Shown: in pieces, positions 56,021-64,000 of the stretch
Layout: every line of letters begins with the position of its first letter
Position numbering within the stretch: the first letter of the stretch is position 1
From: Aliarcobacter sp.
Lineage (GTDB): Bacteria; Campylobacterota; Campylobacteria; Campylobacterales; Arcobacteraceae
Direction of reading: 5' to 3'
Assembly: GCA_028688995.1 (NCBI GenBank)
Contig: JAQTXB010000014.1
Span: 1 to 64,000, forward strand
DNA: 64,000 nucleotides
The notes under the pieces: generated by a model
Told to the model about the DNA's origin: nothing
Database searches by the model: none
What the model saw: the letters and a program-made list of their open reading frames with translations, nothing else
Translations under genes and position numbers: made by a program

Positions 56021-56976
56021 TTGATTTAAATGGAAAAAAAATATTATTAGTAAGAAATGATAATGTTGGTGATTTGATTTGTACAACTCCAGCAATAGAA
56101 GCATTAAGAAAAAAATATCCGAATAATCAAATTGATATTGTTGTTAATTCGTATAATTATGAGGCGATTTATAATAACCCATTTATTAATAAAATTTATT
56201 GTTATACAAAACCGAAACACAAAAAATCATTATTGAATAAAATTAGTGCAGGAGTAGGGAAGCTAAAAATATTATTAGATATTTATAGAGAAAATTATGA
56301 TGTTGTAATTGTTTTTAGAAGTGGTTATTCAAAATCAGCAGAACTTTTCTCTAAAATTACAAAAGCTTCATATAAAGTAGGTGTAAAAAATCCTAAAGGT
56401 AAGGATGATTTTAATATATATGTTTCATCAAATGAATTACAACATGAAGTAGAATTTTGTTTGGATTGTCTAAAAGAATTTGGTGTAACTTATAATAATG
56501 AAAAGACTCTATATTTTATAGAGGAAGAATTATTTTCTAAATATACTGATTTTAGCGATTATATTCTTTTTCATATATCTTCAAGAATTAAAGAAAATAA
56601 GTACAGTAAAGAAAATTTCAAAAAAATATTTGATTTATTAAAAGATGAAAAAATAATTATTAGTGCAGAACCTGATGACTTTGAGATGGCAAAATGGTTA
56701 GATGAAAATACAAATGCAACATTTATTAAAACAAAATCTTTACAAGATTTAGGTGGGTTAATTAAAAATGTTAAACTTCTAGTTACTTTAGATGGTGGAG
56801 CTATGCATTTAGGGCCAGCAGTTGGAACAAAAACAATTTCTATTAGTGGTAAAACAAACATGAATAAATGGTATCCTTGGGGATATAAAGATTTTGTAAT
56901 ACAAAGTGAGAATAGAATTGCTGAAGAGATTAATGTTGAATGTTTATTTCAGAAATTAAAGGATTATAAAAATTGA
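56017..56976 (+). CDS. GT9 glycosyltransferase
   Basis: About 319 residues from the ATG at 56017, in an ATGA with the deacetylase stop; an ATG five codons earlier is possible. ILLVRNDNVGDLICTTPAIE and LLVTLDGGAMHLGPAVGTKT are the two GT9 motifs. It is shorter than WaaC and WaaQ and has GGA for the usual DTG at the donor site. Its substrate might be a heptose or other sugar. The stop overlaps the next TTG start. Confidence 0.8.
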   Translation: MIDLNGKKILLVRNDNVGDLICTTPAIEALRKKYPNNQIDIVVNSYNYEAIYNNPFINKIYCYTKPKHKKSLLNKISAGVGKLKILLDIYRENYDVVIVFRSGYSKSAELFSKITKASYKVGVKNPKGKDDFNIYVSSNELQHEVEFCLDCLKEFGVTYNNEKTLYFIEEELFSKYTDFSDYILFHISSRIKENKYSKENFKKIFDLLKDEKIIISAEPDDFEMAKWLDENTNATFIKTKSLQDLGGLIKNVKLLVTLDGGAMHLGPAVGTKTISISGKTNMNKWYPWGYKDFVIQSENRIAEEINVECLFQKLKDYKN

Positions 56977-58004
56977 GAATATATAAAAAATGGATAAAAA
57001 TTACGAGTCTCATAATCCTATCTTTTTTACTAATAATAGCTTCATTTAATTACCTCTTAGATCCTTTATGGTCTTTTAATAATTTTTATTTTACAAAATA
57101 TAAAAACTCTTATAATGAAAGAGTATTAAAAACAAATTATTTGGTATATTCAAAAGTTAAATTTGATGGAATTTTGTTAGGAAGTTCTAGAAGTAGCCTT
57201 ATTGATACCCACAGGAAATTTGAAGAGTATCAAATTTTTAATTATTCTTGTGCATCTTTGCAGATTAGTGAATATGAGGGGTTTATAAATAATGCAAAGC
57301 AAATCAATCATAATAAGCTACCAATAGTTATACTAGGATTAGACTTTTTTACATATTTAAATGGGTCGAAATTAGAAAATAACCCTGAAAAGTATTATGA
57401 GGATAACAAAGACTTTTTTTATAGATTTAAGAATTTGATTAGTTATGATAGTTTTAAAAAAGCTAAAAAGAATCTAAGAATAAGTGATGAGTTAATTTCA
57501 GAAAGAGTTTATGACAGTAATTATAATGTTTTTATTTCAAAGAACTCAGAGGAAAATAATAAAAAAAATATTGAAGAATCTGTTCCTAAATTTGTAAAAG
57601 AGTTTTATCTAAAAGAAAGTTCTATTGAAAATTTTTCTTTAAAATTAAAAGAATTAAAAGAGAAATTCCCAGATACGAGATTTGTAATTTTTACTACACC
57701 TATTACAAAAGAACTATTTTCGAAAATTATTGAAAATAAGAAATTATATGAATTATATGAAAATTGGATTAAGGATGTAGTTGGTGTATTTGGTGAAGTA
57801 AATCATTTTATGTTTATTAATGATATTTCAACTCAATCATCAAAAAATTTTTATGATGGACATCATACATATCCTTTTGTAGGTGATATTATTTATGAAT
57901 CTCTGATTTCTAATGTAAGTACTAATAATATGATGAAAATCAATAATGAAAACTTGGATGAAATGGTAGAGAAGCTCAGAAAAGTAAATTTTATAAATAA
58001 TTAA
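56973..58004 (+). CDS. Membrane-anchored SGNH-like protein 1 (acylation partner)
   Basis: 343 residues, TTG start, not assigned to a named family. An N-terminal helix (about 9-27) is followed by NYLLDP. A block-I-like nucleophile motif is GILLGSSRSSLID with Ser71/72, and the C-terminal DGHHTYPFVGD gives a D-x-x-H pair (about 295-298). These are SGNH/GDSL hallmarks of AlgJ- or DltD-type proteins. The MBOAT gene follows 13 bases on and a paralogue lies after it. It probably receives the acyl group on the periplasmic face. Function is an inference from motif and context. Confidence 0.6.
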   Translation: MRIYKKWIKITSLIILSFLLIIASFNYLLDPLWSFNNFYFTKYKNSYNERVLKTNYLVYSKVKFDGILLGSSRSSLIDTHRKFEEYQIFNYSCASLQISEYEGFINNAKQINHNKLPIVILGLDFFTYLNGSKLENNPEKYYEDNKDFFYRFKNLISYDSFKKAKKNLRISDELISERVYDSNYNVFISKNSEENNKKNIEESVPKFVKEFYLKESSIENFSLKLKELKEKFPDTRFVIFTTPITKELFSKIIENKKLYELYENWIKDVVGVFGEVNHFMFINDISTQSSKNFYDGHHTYPFVGDIIYESLISNVSTNNMMKINNENLDEMVEKLRKVNFINN

Positions 58005-58017
58005 TAAAAGGATTTGA

Positions 58018-59451
58018 ATGTTATTTAATTCAGTTGAATTTATCTTCGTATTTTTACCAATAACTTTTTTTGTCTATTTTTATCTAAATAGTAAAAGATT
58101 AACAATAGCCGCAAAAGGTTTTTTAGTATTTTCGAGCTTATTTTTCTACTCTTGGTGGGATATTACATATTTGCCTTTGATATTATCTTCAATTTTATTT
58201 AACTACATAATAGGGACAACTCTAAGTAAAAGTAGTGAAAATAATAAACTAGGTTTAAATAAAAGTTTTAGTAAAAAATCTATTTTGATTTTTGGTATAG
58301 TTTGTAATGTAGCTTTGTTAGGATACTTCAAATATACAAATTTTTTCCTAGAAAACTTTAATGGAATCTTTGAATCAAATATTCCATTGCAACATATTAT
58401 CCTTCCTTTGGGAATAAGCTTCTTTACCTTTACTCAAATAGCATTTCTAGTAGATGCATATAGAAATGAAGTAAAAGAGTATGACTTAGTAAGATATATG
58501 CTTTTCGTAACATACTTTCCACATCTATTAGCAGGACCAATCCTTCATCATAAAGAGATGATGCCTCAATTTGCAAACCTAAAAAATAGTGTAATAAATT
58601 ATAGAAATATAGCAGTTGGATTGTTTATATTTTCTATTGGATTGTTTAAAAAAGTAATTATCGCAGATACCTTTGCAGTTTGGGCAAATGCAGGATTTGA
58701 TACGGCAACAACATTAAATTTAATTGAGGCATGGGTGACATCTTTGTCTTATACTTTCCAATTATACTTTGATTTTTCAGGTTATACAGATATGGCAATA
58801 GGTATATCTTTGATGTTTAATATAAAACTTCCTATTAACTTTAACTCTCCGTATAAAGCACTGAATATTCAAGACTTTTGGAGAAGATGGCATATGACTC
58901 TTTCAAGATTTTTGAGAGATTATATTTATATTCCTTTAGGTGGAAATAAGAAATCATCTTTTAGAACTTATACAAATCTTTTGGCTACCTTCATAATAGG
59001 AGGATTCTGGCATGGAGCTGGATGGACATTCGTATTTTGGGGATTTTTACATGGTATGGCATTAATAATTCATAGAGTTTGGTCAAATCTTGGATTTAGG
59101 ATGTGGACTTGGTTATCATGGTTTATAACATTCAACTTTGTAAATGTAGCATGGGTGTTTTTTAGAGCCAAAGAGTGGAATGATGCAACTAGTATATTGA
59201 AATCAATGTTTTTTTTAAATGATAGTTTAGTTGATGTTGGAGAAAAAATACTTATGCATTCAGATATTAAGCCTAAAACTTTAATTATTTTATTAATTTG
59301 TTTATTTATTGTGTTGAAATTTAAAAATTCAAATTTTTATTTGGAGAATTTTATAGCAAATAAAAAATATGCTTTATATTTTATAATTATGTTTTTTTTA
59401 GCAGTAATAAATTTAAATAAGTATCAAGTATTTTTATATTTTAATTTTTAG
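58018..59451 (+). CDS. MBOAT-family O-acyltransferase (AlgI-like)
   Basis: 477 residues with about 11 hydrophobic helices. The active His is in FWHGAGWTFVFWGFLHG, and the family segment DFWRRWHMTLSRFLRDYIYI precedes it. NFNSPYKALNIQDFWRRW is the AlgI/PatA-type feature. Such proteins pass acyl groups, usually acetyl, across the inner membrane onto a glycan with a periplasmic partner. It lies between two SGNH-like genes. AAAAGGATTTG is the ribosome site. Confidence 0.92.
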   Translation: MLFNSVEFIFVFLPITFFVYFYLNSKRLTIAAKGFLVFSSLFFYSWWDITYLPLILSSILFNYIIGTTLSKSSENNKLGLNKSFSKKSILIFGIVCNVALLGYFKYTNFFLENFNGIFESNIPLQHIILPLGISFFTFTQIAFLVDAYRNEVKEYDLVRYMLFVTYFPHLLAGPILHHKEMMPQFANLKNSVINYRNIAVGLFIFSIGLFKKVIIADTFAVWANAGFDTATTLNLIEAWVTSLSYTFQLYFDFSGYTDMAIGISLMFNIKLPINFNSPYKALNIQDFWRRWHMTLSRFLRDYIYIPLGGNKKSSFRTYTNLLATFIIGGFWHGAGWTFVFWGFLHGMALIIHRVWSNLGFRMWTWLSWFITFNFVNVAWVFFRAKEWNDATSILKSMFFLNDSLVDVGEKILMHSDIKPKTLIILLICLFIVLKFKNSNFYLENFIANKKYALYFIIMFFLAVINLNKYQVFLYFNF

Positions 59452-59459
59452 GATTAAAA

Positions 59460-60509
59460 TTGTATAAAATATGGGTTAAAAATGTTTTATTAATTCTTTA
59501 TAGTATTATATTTTTATTAATGTTAACAAATTATATAACTGATCCATATCAACATTATAGAAAAACATCTATGTATCCACCTTTTTATGGTGGAAATCAA
59601 CGATATTTAAATTCAGGTATTGCAAAAAATTATAATTATAATGGCGCAATTATTGGTACATCTATGACTGAACAATTTTATATTCCAAATGTAAATAAGA
59701 TATTAGAATCAGAATTTTTAAAATTTTCTTTGTCAGGGGCCACTTTATATGAACAGAATTATATGCTGAAAACAATATTAGAAAATAATAAATTAAAAAG
59801 TGTGATATGGGGTATTGATTTATTTTCAATGGCAGGAAATGTGGAATCATATAGAAATGGCAAAGAAAATTTCCCTTTTTATTTATATGATGATAATATA
59901 TTAAACGATTATCAATATTTATTGAATATCGATACTTTTTTTGAATTTTTAAAGATTTTTAAAAAATATTATATAAAAAAAGAGAGATTTTATTATGAGA
60001 TAGATAATATGTTTATATCTCACAATATAGCTTCAAAAGAAAATGCATTAAATGCTTTTTATGAAAATAAATTGAATCAAGATTTTAAAAAAGAAAATTA
60101 TACTTTTGAAAAATTAAAAGAAAATTTTGAACACAATGTTATTTCTATAATACAGGATAATAAAGATGTAGAATTTCATATTTATTTACCACCTTATTCT
60201 ATTTTAGCTTGGTGCCAAATATCAGAAAATAATTGGTTAGATGACGCGTATATGATAAAAGAGTATATGTATAAAAGACTTAAAACTTTTAAAAATGTTT
60301 ATTTTTATAATTTTCAGGAAGACATGGATTTTATAACAAATTTAGATAATTATATAGATACTACTCATTATACTAGTAGTTTTAATGATGTAGTTTTAAA
60401 ACATTTAAAATACAAAGATGTTTCTTCATATATTGAAGATTCTAAAAATTTAATGAAAGAGAATATTGCTCTATCAAAAAAGTTATATAAAAAGGAAATT
60501 ATTAAATAA
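59460..60509 (+). CDS. Membrane-anchored SGNH-like protein 2 (paralogue)
   Basis: 349 residues, TTG start. Layout matches protein 1: an N-terminal helix (about 7-24), then NYITDP, GAIIGTSMTEQF (Ser68 in GTS), and the C-terminal YIDTTHYTSSFNDVV with D-x-x-H (about 300-303). The low identity outside these points suggests an old duplication or different acceptors. It would be the second periplasmic partner of the MBOAT protein. The start overlaps nothing; the next GT9 gene overlaps its stop by one base. Confidence 0.55.
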   Translation: MYKIWVKNVLLILYSIIFLLMLTNYITDPYQHYRKTSMYPPFYGGNQRYLNSGIAKNYNYNGAIIGTSMTEQFYIPNVNKILESEFLKFSLSGATLYEQNYMLKTILENNKLKSVIWGIDLFSMAGNVESYRNGKENFPFYLYDDNILNDYQYLLNIDTFFEFLKIFKKYYIKKERFYYEIDNMFISHNIASKENALNAFYENKLNQDFKKENYTFEKLKENFEHNVISIIQDNKDVEFHIYLPPYSILAWCQISENNWLDDAYMIKEYMYKRLKTFKNVYFYNFQEDMDFITNLDNYIDTTHYTSSFNDVVLKHLKYKDVSSYIEDSKNLMKENIALSKKLYKKEIIK

Positions 60510-61606
60510 TGGGATTTCAAAATTTATTTTATAATATATATTTTAATAAATATGTAAAAAGTAATAAAGAACAAATAAAAAATATAAGAGAATTGAAAGA
60601 AATACCTCTTTCTATTTTGGTTATTTCTAATACAGCATTAGGGGATACGATTCTTTCAACAGCTGCTTTAAAAAGTTTAAAAGATTCTTTCCCTAATACA
60701 AAGATAACTTTGTTAGTACATTTTAAACTTAAAAAACTTTTTGAAAAGTTTCCCTATATTGATAATTTAGTTTTATATTATGGTGGATATAAAAAATTCT
60801 TTTCTACAATAAAGGAAATAAAAAAATATAATCCTAAAATGTCTTTAATTTTTCATGGAAATGGTCCTCAAGATATTCAAATATCGGTATTGAGTGGATG
60901 TGAGTATATTCTGAAACATCCAACAAAATCACCTTTAAAAAAATATTTATCATATGATTTTAAGTTTAAATTACATCACACGATAGAAGATAGAGTGGAA
61001 ATTTTGAAATCTATTGATGCAAGAAAAATATCAAAAGAATTAACTTATCCTTTGTCTCTTAATGAAACAATAGAAAATAAGCTTGATGAATTATTAAAAG
61101 GGAATAAAAAAATAGTTGGTTATCAAATAGGTGCAGCTGATATTTATAAGATGTGGCCAATTGAAAGATTTATTAAACTTGGTGAAAAAATTTTAGATTA
61201 TGATAATGATACAATTATTATTATAACGGGGATAGATAAAGAGTATGAATTAGGTGAAAAGATTGTAGATTCTTTAGGAAGTAGGGTATTAAATTTATGT
61301 GGGTCATGTTCAATTGAAGAGCTACCTTATTTATTGAAAAGAATGAATATTTTAATAACAAATGATACAGGTACAATGCATTTAGCAATAGCAATTAAGA
61401 CGCCTACTATTAGTCTTTTTTCAACAACAAATAGTATTTTAAGTGGACCTTATCAAGATTTTGATATTCATAAAGTTATTCAAAAGGATGGTTTAGATGT
61501 CCAAAAAATGCCAAAGAAAGATAGAACAAATGAGAATATGAGATTGATTGATGTATCTGATGTATTTAATATATATGTAAAAATGCAGGCAAGTTTTCAT
61601 GTTTAA
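60509..61606 (+). CDS. GT9 glycosyltransferase
   Basis: 365 residues. An N-terminal extension of about 30 residues precedes LSILVISNTALGDTILSTAA. FHGNGPQDIQ and ILITNDTGTMHLAIAIKTPT are the GT9 motifs. The ADP-heptose-binding TNDTGTMH is intact, so heptosyl transfer is plausible. The stop overlaps the hexapeptide acetyltransferase start by eight bases. It is the fourth GT9 enzyme of this locus. Confidence 0.85.
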   Translation: MGFQNLFYNIYFNKYVKSNKEQIKNIRELKEIPLSILVISNTALGDTILSTAALKSLKDSFPNTKITLLVHFKLKKLFEKFPYIDNLVLYYGGYKKFFSTIKEIKKYNPKMSLIFHGNGPQDIQISVLSGCEYILKHPTKSPLKKYLSYDFKFKLHHTIEDRVEILKSIDARKISKELTYPLSLNETIENKLDELLKGNKKIVGYQIGAADIYKMWPIERFIKLGEKILDYDNDTIIIITGIDKEYELGEKIVDSLGSRVLNLCGSCSIEELPYLLKRMNILITNDTGTMHLAIAIKTPTISLFSTTNSILSGPYQDFDIHKVIQKDGLDVQKMPKKDRTNENMRLIDVSDVFNIYVKMQASFHV

Positions 61607-62153
61607 ATTTATTAGAATATATATTGAGAGAATCAAAAATAAGAATAAAATATCTTTAAATACTTATATAAAAAATTTTAAGAATATTAAATTAGAAAAG
61701 AATATAAATATTCACTCATTTGTTACATTAGATGCAACTAAAGGTATTATAAAATTAGGTAATAATGTTACTTTGAATAGGTTTTGTTTTATAAATGCAA
61801 GTAAGGGAAATATTTTTATTGGAAATGGAACAGAAATAAATACTTACACGGTTATTAATGGTACGGGAGAAATTTTAATTGGAAATAATGTTTTAATTGG
61901 ACCAAATGCTCAAATAATCTCTTATACACACAATTTTAAAGATAAAAATAAAACTATAAAAGAACAAGGTATTGAAAAGAAAAGAATTATAATTGAAGAT
62001 GATGTTTGGATAGGTGCTTCTGCAATTATTCTTTCAGGTGTTACTATTGCAAAAGGTTCAGTTATTGGTGCTAATTCTGTAGTAACAAAAAATACAGAAC
62101 CTTTTTCAATTAATGTTGGTGTTCCATCTAAAAAAATAGGAATAAGAGAATAA
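61599..62153 (+). CDS. Hexapeptide-repeat O-acetyltransferase (WbbJ-like)
   Basis: 184 residues. Left-handed beta-helix hexapeptides run from about residue 48 to 165 (IIKLGNNVTLNRFCFINA, IFIGNGTEINTY, ILIGNNVLIGPNAQI, VWIGASAIILSGVTI). The active His lies in SYTHNFKDK, and the end VVTKNTEPFSINVGVPSKKI is the family tail. It is cytoplasmic and should transfer acetyl from acetyl-CoA to a sugar. It follows the GT9 gene directly. Confidence 0.9.
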   Translation: MFKFIRIYIERIKNKNKISLNTYIKNFKNIKLEKNINIHSFVTLDATKGIIKLGNNVTLNRFCFINASKGNIFIGNGTEINTYTVINGTGEILIGNNVLIGPNAQIISYTHNFKDKNKTIKEQGIEKKRIIIEDDVWIGASAIILSGVTIAKGSVIGANSVVTKNTEPFSINVGVPSKKIGIRE

Positions 62154-62177
62154 AACAAAAGTACAGCATTATTTTAA

Positions 62178-62183
62178 TATAAT
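62178..62183 (+). promoter_or_regulatory. -10 element of the 62215 gene
   Basis: TATAAT 31 bases before the ATG with AAGAAG as ribosome site. No -35 box is evident. Confidence 0.35.
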
Positions 62184-62214
62184 CTACTAATTTAATAAAA
62201 AAGAAGTTATTTAA

Positions 62215-63324
62215 ATGAAGAAAATTCTATATTTCCCTTCAGAAGAATATGGTTCAAATCATACTTCTGTAGAAGCATTATTTAATAAATATTTAAGAAG
62301 ATATTTTGATATACAAATAGTTTATAAAGATAATCAGACAAAAAAAGTTGAAAACAATAATTTAACGATTAATCATAAAAATAAGTCTAACTTTTTCTCT
62401 GAAATTAGTAGTTTAATATCGGAGGAATTTGATTTTGTTATAGTTAGGAATGATTATAATGTATTAAATAATGTAATTAATTATAAAAAAAAATTTAATA
62501 AGAATTTTAAAATAGGTTTTCAATGTACTTTCTTACATAGTTATAGAAGGATAGTTCAAGCACATATTGAAAAAAAAGCTCTTGTAAGAAAATATCTGCA
62601 ATATAGTTTTTCTCAAAATAAAGAAGAAAAATTAATTAACCAATGTGATTTTTTAATTCCTAATTCAAAGATGATGAATAAAGTAATAAATAAAGCTAAT
62701 CTTCCTTATACATATATTCACTCAAGTATAGATTTAGAGTTACTTCCTAAAATAAATATTGAAAAAGATCCTAAATTAATTAAATTTGTTTATATCGGTA
62801 CTGTTGATAAATTAAGAGAAGTTGATTTGATTTTTAAAGCTTTTGGGAAAATAAACAAAGAGGGTTGGACTTTAGATGTTTATACAAAAGATACAGACTT
62901 ATCTAATCAATATATAAATGAAATGGAATTAAATAAAGATAAAATATTTATACACAATTCATTAAATAGAAATGAATTGTATGAAAGAATTTCTTATTAT
63001 GATGTTGGTATTTCACTTATTCCAGTTAATGATTTGTATGTTGTAGCTTCACCTATTAAATTATCAGAATATTTTGCCTGTAAGTTATCTGTTATGACAA
63101 CCGCAATACCTGAAGCTGTTGATTTATATGCCGATAAAAATTGTGCTTTTTTTGTTAATTTTGACATAGACTCAATAGTTGAAAGTATAAATTCTATTTT
63201 AGTAAAAGAAAAAAAAGAGCTAAAGTTAATGGGTATAAATGGTTTTAATATAGTTAAAGAAAAGAGAAATTATGAATTTATTTCTATTGAAATAAAGAAA
63301 TTTCTTGAAAAATTTGATGTATAA
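62215..63324 (+). CDS. GT4-like glycosyltransferase
   Basis: 369 residues. The N-terminal domain opens MKKILYFPSEEYGSNHTSVE and has QCTFLHSYRRIVQAHIEK. The donor domain holds KFVYIGTVDKLREVDLIFKA and a YYDVGISLIPVNDLYVVASP-type segment with ASPIKLSEYFACKLSVMTT, the E-containing GT4 site. The sugar is unknown. Its 62-base upstream gap with a TATAAT suggests a separate transcript, continuing into the ligase-like gene. Confidence 0.82.
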   Translation: MKKILYFPSEEYGSNHTSVEALFNKYLRRYFDIQIVYKDNQTKKVENNNLTINHKNKSNFFSEISSLISEEFDFVIVRNDYNVLNNVINYKKKFNKNFKIGFQCTFLHSYRRIVQAHIEKKALVRKYLQYSFSQNKEEKLINQCDFLIPNSKMMNKVINKANLPYTYIHSSIDLELLPKINIEKDPKLIKFVYIGTVDKLREVDLIFKAFGKINKEGWTLDVYTKDTDLSNQYINEMELNKDKIFIHNSLNRNELYERISYYDVGISLIPVNDLYVVASPIKLSEYFACKLSVMTTAIPEAVDLYADKNCAFFVNFDIDSIVESINSILVKEKKELKLMGINGFNIVKEKRNYEFISIEIKKFLEKFDV

Positions 63325-63333
63325 AGGCTTTTT

Positions 63334-64000
63334 TTGTTAGTTGAGAAATTTAAAAATTTTAAAATTTATAATATCTATGTATTTATACTATTTAGTTATA
63401 TTTTATGTTTACCTATCGCAAAAATAACAGCAATACAGAATATATTATTTGTATGTTTTGTTTTACTATTTACTTATTTCAATTACAAACAATTTAATTA
63501 CAAAGATTTCTCAAAAATAAAAATTTTTTTTATTTCATTCTGTGTCTTACTTTTCTTGGCTCTTCTCTCTTCACTTCATTCAATAAATTATATGGAAACT
63601 ATACGTGAAATAAAAAGTGAATTTGTTAAGCCATTAATTTGGTTTTTACTTATTTATTTTTTGATTAGTTTATCAGATAAACAGAACATGAATAAACTAT
63701 TCTTTTTATTAGGTTGTGTATTAATATTTCATACAATTTTAAATATAGCTATTTGGATTGATAATGGTGGTTGGCCAAGTAGAACAGGTGGATTGTTAGA
63801 TGGTACTATAGTTGCTTTAAATATTTCAGCTGTAGGTGAAAGATTTGGAATATGGGCTACATATGCTTTGTCATTTGCTCTAAGTATGACATTTTCGAAA
63901 TATAAAAAATTTGCATATTTATTTATTATAATTGCACTTATATCGATAATTGCGAATCATACTAGAGCTACATTTATTGGTACTATACTTATATTTCTTG
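63334..64000 (+). CDS. O-antigen ligase/polymerase-like membrane protein (partial)
   Basis: An open frame runs from a TTG at 63334 (AAAGG six bases before it) to the window end, about 222 residues. It has several membrane helices and the segment IANHTRATFIGT, the N-x-T-R-A-T sequence typical of WaaL/Wzy-type ligases. WaaL joins O-antigen to the lipid A core in the periplasm. The length, C-terminus and periplasmic loop are out of view, so the assignment is provisional. Confidence 0.6.
   Translation, partial: MLVEKFKNFKIYNIYVFILFSYILCLPIAKITAIQNILFVCFVLLFTYFNYKQFNYKDFSKIKIFFISFCVLLFLALLSSLHSINYMETIREIKSEFVKPLIWFLLIYFLISLSDKQNMNKLFFLLGCVLIFHTILNIAIWIDNGGWPSRTGGLLDGTIVALNISAVGERFGIWATYALSFALSMTFSKYKKFAYLFIIIALISIIANHTRATFIGTILIFL

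Overview
The window is AT-rich, densely packed bacterial chromosome. TTG starts are frequent and many stop and start codons overlap. Several genes point to Campylobacterota, most likely an Arcobacter-like member (inference from gene content; no 16S gene is present). These include a PgbA-like surface protein, histidine kinases with an HQWRQPL-type H-box, a FMN-binding GltB-like protein beside a small four-helix membrane protein and a K+ channel, and a heptose-type LPS core locus. I see no phage, insertion sequence, transposase or CRISPR array.

Layout. 43-115: a lone tRNA-Thr(GGT). 184-6215 (minus): housekeeping genes for a YihY membrane protein, a GlcD-type oxidase, a PgbA-like secreted protein, the peroxiredoxin Bcp, CmoA, RibF and TlyA. 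6230-6802: YigZ. 6958-16699: one continuous type II secretion operon in the order G-H-F-K?-L-M-N-C-D-E-I-J, lacking only the prepilin peptidase. 16694-19786 (minus): a membrane-anchored HNH-like protein with a damaged active site, a nearly cysteine-free protein that reads like a degenerate SdhB/HdrB fusion, and MurA. 19917-27004: a DMT transporter, a membrane-bound FMN GltB-like protein, a small membrane protein, a two-RCK K+ channel, then KdsA, RibH, NusB and PyrF. 27095-27930: eight tRNA genes, including two identical initiator tRNAs and two further CAT-anticodon tRNAs. 27934-31332 (minus): a sensor kinase with three tandem solute-binding modules. 31465-38169: two unknown proteins, a chemoreceptor ending in a CheR-tether-like pentapeptide, a small unknown protein, a radical SAM/SPASM protein, an EI24-like membrane protein and a GDPD phosphodiesterase. 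38159-38266 (minus): a 35-residue membrane smORF. 38529-45105: GltB, GltD and an inositol-monophosphatase-like enzyme. 45149 to the end: a YfhL-type ferredoxin, Ppx/GppA, and then a long LPS/surface-polysaccharide locus.

The LPS locus contains WaaC, an LpxL-type acyltransferase, two nucleotide-sugar dehydrogenases, a uronate epimerase, a WaaE-like GT2, three more GT9 heptosyltransferase-family enzymes, two GT4 enzymes, a NodB-type deacetylase and a hexapeptide acetyltransferase. It also has an MBOAT O-acyltransferase sandwiched between two paralogous membrane-anchored SGNH-like proteins, and an O-antigen-ligase-like protein cut by the window end. Together with KdsA (Kdo) these could build, decorate and ligate an LPS core or glycan. 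The T2SS is a separate envelope system that would export folded proteins.

The most interesting items are the SGNH-MBOAT-SGNH acylation cassette, the nearly cysteine-free SdhB/HdrB-like protein, the HNH-like protein lacking its catalytic His, the triple-sensor kinase that converges on the tRNA cluster, the FMN-GltB/K+ channel cluster, and the small membrane ORF opposite gltB with a palindrome between them.
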